Positions 1 through 8,700 of a stretch of 45,807 nucleotides of DNA are shown here, piece after piece. A program made the position numbers and the translations under genes. The stretch comes from CAZGVV01 sp964529155 (GTDB lineage: Bacteria > Pseudomonadota > Alphaproteobacteria > Rickettsiales > SXRF01). Each line of letters opens with the position of its first letter. The stretch's first letter is position 1. Location: NCBI GenBank assembly GCA_964529155.1, contig CAZGVV010000005.1, positions 1 through 45,807 on the forward strand. Direction: 5' to 3'. The notes beneath the pieces are model-generated. The model saw only the letters and a program-made list of their open reading frames with translations, was not told the DNA's origin and did not search any database.

Positions 1-1314
1 AGATTGCTTTATGTCACCTACAGCAAACACGGTTCTGGTGGCATCGCTTTTACCAAAACCAGCAAAATATTCCTGGGTAAGCGCGCGAACGATGCGCCAC
101 TGCGCTTCACTGGTGTCTTGTGCTTCATCAATCAACACATGGTCAATGCCGCCATCCAACTTATACATAACCCAGGGTGAAATGCCGGGGGTTTCAAGCA
201 GGCGGAGGGTGGCGAGAATCAGGTCTTCATAGTCCAGCAAGGCACGCGCGCGCTTCAGGGCGTCATATTCAGAAAATAAACGCATTGCAATACGCATAAG
301 GCAAGCACTGGATTCGGCAATAGCGCGTGTTTCGCGCCATTGGGAAAAAGCAAGGGCCCGCTCTTGCTCGCCACCTAAGATACTGATTAAATGCGCATCG
401 GTAAGGGCGTTTTTTGTGAAAATTGACTTCCTACATTCACCCTCCTTAGTGAGAAATCCGCTTAGATAGCGTTGGATATTCTCATTATTTTTATCTGCTA
501 CATGGAGCCATATATTCAATGCGTCCGCCGTTGCAGAATTGGTTTTTCCTCCTGCTTGGCGCAATTGTGCTTCCACAGCAAGCAATGCGCTTCGCTCATT
601 CGGCGTATGAAGCATGTGTTCCGCTATATAATCCTTATCATCTTGGCCAGGGGTAATGCGCAGCAGCGCATATAATGCTTCGGGAGCAGCATCTGCCATT
701 TGGCGTCGGCCATGAGTAAGCTCCATGAGAAGGCCGTATAACCCTCCCTCAGTCATGCGCCCCGCAAGCGACGCAAGTGCCGCAGCGAGTTCAGCATCGG
801 CTTGAGCAGCCGCGTAAAGGCGCATAGTCGCCTCACGTAATAATTCAGCAGTTGTGCCCTCATCGAGTACGCTGAAAAAGGAGGCAACGCCTGCTTCCAG
901 CGGGAAGCGTCGCAATATGGATTGGCAAAAGGCATGAATCGTTACTATTTGAAGACCGTTAGCGGTATCCATAAGCTCAGCAAATAGTGCACGGGCGCGG
1001 AATAATTCAGCAGCAGAAGGCGCTTCACCGGAAAGTTTGACTAACTTTTCATAGAGATCATCCTCATTAATAATTGCCCAGGAAGCAGCTTCTTTTTGCA
1101 CACGCTCAAGCATCTCTGCGGCGGCAGCTTTGGTATAAGTTAGGCACAGAATACGTGATAGCGGCACACCACTGAGCAGCAATCGCAATACACGACCGGT
1201 AAGTAATTGCGTTTTTCCTGCCCCGGCATTTGCCGATACCCAGGCGGAAGTTTCCGGGTTTGTGGCAAGGTAACGGAGGTCTGTAGAGTGTAGAATTTTC
1301 TGAGAAATTAACAT
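1..1314 (-). CDS. addA: Double-strand break repair helicase AddA (N-terminal 438 codons, gene runs off the left edge)
   Basis: This is the UvrD-like helicase subunit of the AddAB helicase-nuclease, which processes DNA double-strand ends for recombination. The frame is open from the ATG at 1314 to base 1. The Walker A motif ANAGAGKTQ lies at residues 28-36, the Walker B/motif II LIDEAQDTS around residues 394-402 (D396, E397), and motif III VGDIKQS is the last thing encoded before the window edge. The C-terminal helicase half and the nuclease domain are outside the window. In most alphaproteobacteria addB and addA are adjacent and co-directional. Here they are separated by an oppositely oriented rcdA-like gene, so addA must have its own promoter in the roughly 50-base gap at 1315-1363. 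Confidence 0.95.
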   Translation of the reverse strand, partial: MLISQKILHSTDLRYLATNPETSAWVSANAGAGKTQLLTGRVLRLLLSGVPLSRILCLTYTKAAAAEMLERVQKEAASWAIINEDDLYEKLVKLSGEAPSAAELFRARALFAELMDTANGLQIVTIHAFCQSILRRFPLEAGVASFFSVLDEGTTAELLREATMRLYAAAQADAELAAALASLAGRMTEGGLYGLLMELTHGRRQMADAAPEALYALLRITPGQDDKDYIAEHMLHTPNERSALLAVEAQLRQAGGKTNSATADALNIWLHVADKNNENIQRYLSGFLTKEGECRKSIFTKNALTDAHLISILGGEQERALAFSQWRETRAIAESSACLMRIAMRLFSEYDALKRARALLDYEDLILATLRLLETPGISPWVMYKLDGGIDHVLIDEAQDTSEAQWRIVRALTQEYFAGFGKSDATRTVFAVGDIKQS

Positions 1315-1363
1315 TTTATATGGAGTTTTTGTGGAATAATTGTTAATATACAAGGGTAAGCTT

Positions 1364-1792
1364 ATGATGTTTAACACACCACCAGAAGCCATAACGGACG
1401 GCCAACCGTTTTTTGTATCCCGGTTGTATGGGGAAACGGTGGAGTTGCTGCATCTGGCAGAAGATTATTTTTCCGAGCATGGCGCAACTGATCAAGAACA
1501 TGCTTCGCCAGTTGAACGCATGGTATATTCGGCGGAAATGTCGCGCGTGACATTGCGCTTGTCTGCAGTGATGACCTGGTTGCTGGCACGACGCGCCGAG
1601 CATGCTGGAAAAATTTCCCGCGAAGAAGCGGCACAGCGATTTCGCTTGGCATTTCATGATGCTTGCATGCGCGAATTGCCAGAGATGCACCACGTGCTTC
1701 CAGTTGGAATGTGTGATTTGCTCGAGCGCAGTCTGGAACTGTATCAACGCACGGCACGGCTGGATGAAATGATCGCAGAAACCGTACATTAA
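1364..1792 (+). CDS. DUF1465 / RcdA-like protein (regulator of CtrA degradation family)
   Basis: The product has 142 residues, is largely helical, and matches the DUF1465 pattern: an N-terminal segment (SRLYGETVELLHLAEDYF) and a central MVYSAEMSRVTLRLSAVMTWLL block followed by a K-I-S-R-E-E-A-A segment. In Caulobacter the family member RcdA is an adaptor that helps deliver CtrA to ClpXP. Function here is inferred from family only. I chose the ATG at 1364 because AAGGG lies 7 bases upstream; a TTG at 1340 is open but less likely. The gene diverges from addA and its stop overlaps the end of the convergent addB gene by 4 bases, so it is wedged antisense inside the usual addBA pair. Confidence 0.8.
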   Translation: MMFNTPPEAITDGQPFFVSRLYGETVELLHLAEDYFSEHGATDQEHASPVERMVYSAEMSRVTLRLSAVMTWLLARRAEHAGKISREEAAQRFRLAFHDACMRELPEMHHVLPVGMCDLLERSLELYQRTARLDEMIAETVH

Positions 1793-4680
1793 CCCTCCCA
1801 CTCCGCTTGACGTTCTAAATGGGCATAAGGATTAAAATGTGGAGCATACTGCGGATCCGGCAATGCAATATACGGCGTATTGGGATCGTCATATGCAGCA
1901 ATTAAAGCAGTTACACGGGCAATAGCATCTTTGATTTGCGCTATGGCTTCAAGAGCATTTTTTGCAATTACTTTTTCCTCACTCTTTACGCCAGCTAATT
2001 TCCAATAATGCAAAGAATGCACCGTGCTATCGAGCGCCGCCAATGCAGCTTCGAGTGGCAATTGCAGCGCAATGCCTGCTTTGCGGTCACCATCATTCGG
2101 GATATGACCTGTCTTATAATCCAGCACTGATAAACCACCGTCTTTATGGCGCTCAAGTCGGTCAATACGAGTTTTCAGGGTAAACGGTCCGCATGGCCCT
2201 TCAAACATCATGGTAGACTTTGATTCAGGAAGGATTTCTGCCAGTAATGGACGGCGCTCTTGTTCTTTGGCGATAATCCATTGCGCAGCGGCAACAAAGC
2301 GTGGCCACCAACATGCATGAATAGCAGGACGATCCCGGTAAGGCGCAAACGCTTCTTCCCCGAAAACAAGTAGTTGCCCAAACGGATCTTCTGGCAATGT
2401 TTCAGGGTAAGCTTGGGTAAAACGCTCTAATGCGGCATGAACGATGTTGCCAAATTCCATGGCGCTGGGTTCGCGGTCTATGGGATCAAGCGGGGTGAGG
2501 TTAAGAATATATTTTGCATAAATGGCATAAGGATCACGCTGCCACACTTCAATTTGGGTGACAGAAAGTGACCGCGGCCGGGCAGACACCGGAGGTGTTG
2601 GCATAGGCTGTGTGGCAGGAGGCATTTGAAGGGGCATATTTAAGCTTCGTGCCCAATGAAGTATATCTGGCAGGGGCCATTCCCAGGGTTTACCTTCCAT
2701 GGCCTGCATACATGTAGTTAACCGCAATAAGAACCTTGACGGCGCGGTTTGTGTTCCGCCGCTTTTTGCAGCGCGTGTGAGCAATACTTCACGGGCGCTG
2801 GCCAGCATCCAGAAATCGTGCGCGGCCATGCCGATTGCACGGTCTGGCGGTGGTAAGCCGAAACGTGCGCGCATGTTCCACCCCATCCATGGTGATGCCT
2901 CTGGTTCGGGAGGCCAGCTGCCTTCGTTTAAACCAGAGAGAATCAGCAGATCATGGTGTTGAAGCCGGGCTTCAATAGGGCTTAGAATGTGCAGGCGTGG
3001 ATGCGCACTTCGCGTTGCCCGAGTGGAAAACGCACTAAGTAATGCAGACAGTAAACCCGGATAATGCTGTGGATCAATATCAGCCAAACTTTGGGCATGA
3101 AGGCGGATTTCCGACAGTGCGTTGGCGAGGGCTTCTCCTTCAGTTCCAGCAAATAGGCGGGTTTTGTCCGCCATGGATTCCATGGCGCGCAGATGAAGAT
3201 CAAGCAACGTAGCAAAATGTATTCCCTGTTGGCGGGTTGCCCTGACCAAAGACCGCATTGAATGCATAAGATAGTTGATTAAACGGCCAATCATTGGATC
3301 GGCCTTATCGTGTTCCGCCGCACGTGCTAATGCGCCAAGCCCTGAAGATAAGCGCACACCGCGAAGTTCTGCAATTTCTAATAAGCGAACGGCTTTGCGA
3401 CATTCAGCGGGAGTCATCCCGGCAGCGCAAAATGGATGTTTGAGCAAAGAAAGCAGTGGAATCGGTGCAGCATCAGCAAGGGCTGCCTCAATAACCAGCA
3501 TAAGAAATATGGCCGGTGGGGTGTTTAGCAGAGGGCGCCCCGCTGAGTCGTCAATAGCAATACCAAAACGACGTAATTCCGTGGCAACCATACGGGCCAG
3601 GGTGCGGTCGGCAGTGACAAGACCAGCGGTTTTGCCAGGCGTTTCCAACGCTTCGCGCAAGGCTAGTGCAACGACGCGAGCTTCTTCTTGCAAATCAACA
3701 CAATCAGCACGCTGAAAATGCGCAAGAGCCGCGGTGGATTCCACCTTTTGCTCTTGCCACTGGCTGATGGAAGATGCAGGAAGTAATGCCGTCCGTAGCA
3801 AGCAAATGCGCTCTGCTGAACAGGAAGGAGCAACCGTGATTTCGTCCAATATTTGCACATTATCTCGCTCACCACCCAATGCAGCAAGCAGGCGTTTCAA
3901 TCCCGCTTGGGGATGAGTTTCAACAAGCGTTTCCCAGGCGGCGTTATCCAATGCCTTATCCAGCGCCGGTAAAATTACTTTTCCGTTCGGTAATGCAGCA
4001 ACCACGCCGAGCAACCGACGTGTGGCAGTCTGGCTTCCAGTGGAACCTGCAGCAATGACAGGATATTCTGGAGGATGGGCTTTCCAATGCTCAGCCAACG
4101 CGGTCAGGGCCGCACCACGGCGGATAATCGGGTCGCACTCGCCCTCTTCTTCTAATATTTTTGGCCAGTGCCGCGCAACGATTTCTAAAAAAGCAACGGT
4201 TTGTTGCCAATGTTCAGCTAATTCCTCAGGAACCAGTGCTGCAAGACCTGAGAAATCGCGTTCTTCACGTGCCATATCATCGAGTAGGCGCGCCAAATCT
4301 TTTGCCAGCAATGCTGCCTGGGCTTTGTCAGCTTTTAAGTGTGGAAACGCACGACGCAGATCAGCTGCAACTAATTCTGTGAGTAGCATGTGGCGTTTCA
4401 CCGGTGCGATAGCCGGCGGCAAATCTTCCATGGATTCGTCTGCTAATACTTCGCCAAATTCATCTTCTACGTCACCCAATCCTTGCATGCGCGGGAGTAA
4501 TAATGGTTTTCCGCCACTGATACGCAGGCAGGCTTCACGGAATGCGATACATGCACGATGTGACGGAAGTAACACAAGCACACGGGCTAACGATTCCGCC
4601 TCGGCTCCATGCACACGCAGCACGTGAGCAGCCAGAACATCAATGAACGGCTTCTCCAGCGGAAAGGTAAAAAGATTCAA
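1789..4680 (-). CDS. addB: Double-strand break repair protein AddB
   Basis: This is the 963-residue AddB subunit of the AddAB helicase-nuclease. The N-terminus (VLVLLPSHRACIAFREACL) is typical of the inactivated helicase-like domain in alphaproteobacterial AddB. The C-terminus carries a PD-(D/E)XK nuclease, visible as LSVTQIEVWQRDPYAIYAKY, EFGNIVHAALERF and VLDYKTG (D854, K856). The start appears to be TTG at 4680: there is no ATG near the conserved N-terminus, and an in-frame TAG lies three codons upstream. That TAG is the stop of the upstream small lipoprotein gene, so the two coding regions share one frame. No strong Shine-Dalgarno precedes the TTG, which suggests coupled translation. Length is normal for the family. 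Confidence 0.95.
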   Translation of the reverse strand: MNLFTFPLEKPFIDVLAAHVLRVHGAEAESLARVLVLLPSHRACIAFREACLRISGGKPLLLPRMQGLGDVEDEFGEVLADESMEDLPPAIAPVKRHMLLTELVAADLRRAFPHLKADKAQAALLAKDLARLLDDMAREERDFSGLAALVPEELAEHWQQTVAFLEIVARHWPKILEEEGECDPIIRRGAALTALAEHWKAHPPEYPVIAAGSTGSQTATRRLLGVVAALPNGKVILPALDKALDNAAWETLVETHPQAGLKRLLAALGGERDNVQILDEITVAPSCSAERICLLRTALLPASSISQWQEQKVESTAALAHFQRADCVDLQEEARVVALALREALETPGKTAGLVTADRTLARMVATELRRFGIAIDDSAGRPLLNTPPAIFLMLVIEAALADAAPIPLLSLLKHPFCAAGMTPAECRKAVRLLEIAELRGVRLSSGLGALARAAEHDKADPMIGRLINYLMHSMRSLVRATRQQGIHFATLLDLHLRAMESMADKTRLFAGTEGEALANALSEIRLHAQSLADIDPQHYPGLLSALLSAFSTRATRSAHPRLHILSPIEARLQHHDLLILSGLNEGSWPPEPEASPWMGWNMRARFGLPPPDRAIGMAAHDFWMLASAREVLLTRAAKSGGTQTAPSRFLLRLTTCMQAMEGKPWEWPLPDILHWARSLNMPLQMPPATQPMPTPPVSARPRSLSVTQIEVWQRDPYAIYAKYILNLTPLDPIDREPSAMEFGNIVHAALERFTQAYPETLPEDPFGQLLVFGEEAFAPYRDRPAIHACWWPRFVAAAQWIIAKEQERRPLLAEILPESKSTMMFEGPCGPFTLKTRIDRLERHKDGGLSVLDYKTGHIPNDGDRKAGIALQLPLEAALAALDSTVHSLHYWKLAGVKSEEKVIAKNALEAIAQIKDAIARVTALIAAYDDPNTPYIALPDPQYAPHFNPYAHLERQAEWEG

Positions 4681-4686
4681 TGCGTA

Positions 4687-4821
4687 CTATCCGAAAAAAT
4701 CATTAGCCGGACGGCGGTCACACGGGCTTTTTTCCGCGCCAACACAGGGGCTTTTTAAATCAACCTGCGGCGTATCACAGGCAGACAGCGTAAGCAAAAC
4801 TAAACAAAGCAGGATGCGCAT
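4687..4821 (-). CDS. Very small predicted lipoprotein upstream of addB
   Basis: This 44-codon ORF starts with ATG at 4821. It encodes a short lipoprotein signal (MRILLCLVLLTLSAC, lipobox LSAC with Cys15). The mature part of 30 residues contains two SPC motifs (KSPCVGAEKSPCDRRP) and ends in NDFFG. The lipobox, the ordered length and the position make a real gene likely, but I do not recognise a named family. It is co-directional with addB, seven bases upstream of its TTG and in the same frame. The mature peptide has three cysteines including the lipidated one, leaving a potential disulphide pair. It is probably an outer- or inner-membrane anchored micro-lipoprotein. Confidence 0.65.
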   Translation of the reverse strand: MRILLCLVLLTLSACDTPQVDLKSPCVGAEKSPCDRRPANDFFG

Positions 4822-4852
4822 AGTTGTAACTATACCACTCCCCATCCCTAGG

Positions 4853-5665
4853 TCAAGCACGCGTAGCCCGGCAATATTCGCGCATGGTTACTATACTTGC
4901 GGCGGAAACAGAGAGTTTAGCCTTATGCGGAGCGGCTTGCTCTAAAATGCTGATGAGCATGGTTTGAAACGGCGTAAGAGCGATTTTATCCGCCACCTCA
5001 GATGCACGCGAGCGGTGTAGTTTTTTATCTACAAACGCGCGAATTTCGCGGTCTGAAGGCAGCCGCAATCCGCGCACGTCAAGTTGCTCTTCCAACGTTT
5101 CATACAATGCTTTTACAAAACGCACCGGAGATTGTAATGCCGGTGCGTGGCGCACGAATATGCGTGGAATATTGAGGGTAGCATTGAGCATATTTACTAC
5201 ATGATATTCCCATAATGCAATGGCAACTGCTGGTGGCATATTATCGCGCTGAACCAGGGAGTGAGCGATCTCCAGGGGATTACGGTAAACCATTACCGCA
5301 ACTGGCACTTCAAGAAAGGGCATCCAATATGGCAGCGTAAGGCAAAGCCTGGGGTCTTTCATGACCCATGGACGATGAGCATCCATATTAAGCAATAGGT
5401 TGCGAATGGTTTTTTCCTGTTGCGGCACCAAGGCAGGCAATGCGTTTTCAGGCCAGGCATCAAGGCGGTTCCAGGTGCAGCCGTTATATTCAAGCAGGCT
5501 TTCGTTTAGCCTATTAACATCACGCCTTTCCCAGTAACCCTTTGGATTTGCAGATGTATAACCCTCAGACACCCCTTCTGGTCCAAAATAGGCACCCATC
5601 ATATTAATAAGCCTTGTCACGAGCGAAGTGCCTGAGCGGTGCATACCAAGAACGATAATTTGCAT
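4853..5665 (-). CDS. Sulfotransferase family protein
   Basis: The product has 270 residues and is probably cytosolic, transferring sulfate from PAPS to a carbohydrate or other acceptor. The 5'-phosphosulfate-binding loop is at the N-terminus (GMHRSGTS, residues 7-14). A KDPRL segment and a 3'-phosphate-binding region (MVYRNPLEIAHSL) follow. No signal peptide or membrane anchor is visible. The gene diverges from the giant glycosyltransferase gene with only 58 bases between the ATG at 5665 and the ATG at 5724, so the two probably share a regulatory region and may act on the same glycan. No clear Shine-Dalgarno precedes either start. The acceptor cannot be predicted. Confidence 0.85.
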   Translation of the reverse strand: MQIIVLGMHRSGTSLVTRLINMMGAYFGPEGVSEGYTSANPKGYWERRDVNRLNESLLEYNGCTWNRLDAWPENALPALVPQQEKTIRNLLLNMDAHRPWVMKDPRLCLTLPYWMPFLEVPVAVMVYRNPLEIAHSLVQRDNMPPAVAIALWEYHVVNMLNATLNIPRIFVRHAPALQSPVRFVKALYETLEEQLDVRGLRLPSDREIRAFVDKKLHRSRASEVADKIALTPFQTMLISILEQAAPHKAKLSVSAASIVTMREYCRATRA

Positions 5666-5723
5666 AAGCGATAATGATTTAATAGTGGAAATTAGTGTTA
5701 TAAAGCCTGATACTTACGATACC

Positions 5724-8700
5724 ATGGTATATTCGATTTGGATAGTTTCTCCTGAAGGCATACCTTTCAGCCAATGCTTCGAAGAAGTGGCTGTCGCTCT
5801 TCAGCAAGCGTTTAAAACCTTGGGATATGATGCGCCGATTGTAACTGATCCGGCCAAGATTATGGGCATGCCGGTGGTGTTGGGTGCAAATTTGCTAAAT
5901 CACCTAAAACCGGCTGAAATACCGAAAAAGATGATTGTCTATAATCTTGAACAAGTGCACCCAAAGGTCTGGTGGTTCACGAAAAATTGCGATTATCTTG
6001 ATGTGTTGCATAAACATCCGGTTTGGGATTTTAGCCGACGCAATATTGAGCAGTTGAAGCAATTCGGCGTACATCATGCGGTGTATTGCGGCGTAGGTTA
6101 CATGCCCATACTAAGCCGTATCACCCCTGCAACAGAAGATATCGACGTGCTGTTTATCGGCCGGCTGGATGAGCGCCGGGATGCGATTTTGAAACAATTA
6201 GAACGCGCAGGTGCCAAAGTGCATCGAGCAACTGCAGCGTGGGGTAAAGCACGGGATAACTTGATTGCGCGGGCTAAAATCATAATTAACATACACCGCG
6301 AACCTGCACATATTCTGGAAATGGTGCGCCTGTCATATGTGCTGGCCAACCGCAAGTGCATTGTGTCGGAATCAGGGCTTGATACCACTATGGAAGAGCC
6401 GCTCAAGGGTGGCATTGCGTTCGCATCGTATGATAAACTTGTTGAGCGCTGCCTGGAATATTTGAGAGATAACACCAAAAGAATCGCACTGGCGGAAAAA
6501 GGGTTTGCTTTATTTCATGCGCAGTCACAAGTGCCAATGCTGAAAGAAGCGCTTGAGCGATACGAAAACAGCAGGCCGCATTCGTGTATTTACGTGCAAA
6601 TGGCATCTTACCGGGATCCAGAATATGCCCATACCCTGCGCGACATGTTTGAAAAAGCAGCGCAACCTTCCCGTATTTTTGCCGGTGTTTGCCTGCAGCA
6701 TGACCCGGCAGAGGATGCTGAGTACAGTAAAATAGCCTACCCACGGCCAGACCAGGTGCGCGTGGTGGAGTATCATCCCAAAGAATCCTATGGTGCCGGC
6801 TGGGCACGAAATGAGGCGCAAAGATTATGGCAAGGCGAGGAATATGTGCTGCAAATCCATGCTCACATGCGCTTTGAAAAAGGGTGGGATACAGAATTGA
6901 TTCATATGCTGGAGCGCGCAGCATCCGACAAGCCGATCATAACCGGGTGGCTACCGGGGTATATACCCAATAAAGGCACGCAACACCCACCAGGACGTAC
7001 GACGCGTTACCAGGTAAGCAGCGTTCGCCTAGAAGATCCGCAACTTATACATCTGATGTATCGCGTGGTGGATGAACGCTCCATTCGCAAAACACCACCT
7101 ACCCTGTGCCCTTCGTGGGTCGGAAATTTTTTATTTGCCCGAGCCGAGTTGTTTGAACAGGTACAGTTTGATCCGTATATTTATTTCTGGGGTGAAGAGA
7201 TCAATTTTTCTGCCCGGGCCTGGACGCATGGTTGGGATTTTTTCCAATTCGATCGTACTGTGCTTTACCATTACTGGGACCGTGATGCACCGAAAGATGC
7301 ACCTACCTATCGCCGTCTGGATAATCCGCGCAACAAGCAATCGCTTGAGCGCAACAGGCAATTATTTGGCTTAGGTAATGCAAAAGATGCAGATGCTGTT
7401 TTGGATTTAGAGAATTATCAATTAGGTGCTGAGCGCAGCCTGGAAGCATATTGGGCGTTTTATGGAGTGGATGTTGCCCGTGGCCATGTGTCTGAGATGG
7501 CCCGCAACGGCGCATGGACTGCACCTGCTAACCAGGGCATTTTTGTACGCATCGCCGCGTACCGCGACCCAGAATGCCAATATACTATTCAGGATATGTT
7601 CGAGAAAGCCACACATCCGGAGCGAATTTTCGCAGGTGTTGTCTGGCAATATGATGCAGTTGATGATGCGGCGTGCTTTACGGTGCCTTATCCACGCCCC
7701 GAACAGGTGCGGGAAATTAAAATAGACTGGCGAAAAAGCAAAGGAGCCGGATGGGCACGTAATAAGACTGGCACGCTCTGGCGTGGAGAGGAATATACAC
7801 TGCAGATTGATTCTCACATGCGCTTTGAACCGGGGTGGGATGAAACGTTGATTGATATGTTACAGCGCGCGCCATCTAAAAAACCCGTAATTTGCTTGTG
7901 GCCGCCGGATTATAAACCAGGCAGACCTGTGAAGACTCCCAAACATGGGGTGGGACGTATTCGTGTGAATATCATGGGTGAAGGACAAGATCCGCAAATG
8001 GTGCACCTTACGGCGCATTACATTACACCCGATGATCCACGGCAGGGTTTGTATCCAACGCCATTTTGGATTGGGTGCTTTATGTTTGCACCTAGTAGCG
8101 TGTTTTATGACGTACCATCAGACCCGTATATCCGCTTTTGGGGAGATGAGATTTCGCAATCGGCTCGGCTATGGACACACGGTTACGACTTATTCCAAAA
8201 TGACCGGCATGTGATGTATCATCAATGGGACCGAACACATTTGAAAAGCATTCACCCTTACCGCGCGCAGCACCATGCCGATAATCAGCTTTCGCGGAAG
8301 CGGGTGTTGCATTTGCTGGATATTGAAAAAAGCAATGATCCCAAGGTAACTGCCGAGATTGATTATTTCGGATTAGGCACGCTTCGGCCCTTACAAAACT
8401 TCTGGGCATTTTGTGGCATTAATCCACACACCAAAACCGCAACGGAAGAAGCAAAACGAGGGTTTTGGAAACGGCATACCTCTTCTACACTTCCTGTACT
8501 TGGTAATACTATCTATCCTGTGGAACAGATTATTATGAAGAAACCAAAAGAAAAACCTATTGCTAAAAGCTATGCGCTTTCTATTCCTGTATTGCCGAAG
8601 ATATTTGTTTGCATAACCGGCCCAAAAACTCCTGAGCAAGTATTTGGTTTATTTACCGATGCGACGCACGCCGAGCGTATAAAAATTGCATTGGCAGAGC

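Noticed and set aside
1340..1363. TTG start for the rcdA-like gene, eight codons upstream
   Set aside because: No Shine-Dalgarno at the right distance; the ATG at 1364 has AAGGG seven bases upstream.
3275..4627. Long open frames antisense to addB (146 and 201 codons)
   Set aside because: Shadows of addB: low-complexity Ser/Ala/Arg composition and no motifs.
5628..5723. Upstream GTG start of the giant GT60 protein adding 32 residues
   Set aside because: It overlaps the divergent sulfotransferase coding region, and the extra residues do not resemble any domain; MVYSIWIVSPEG is a better N-terminus.
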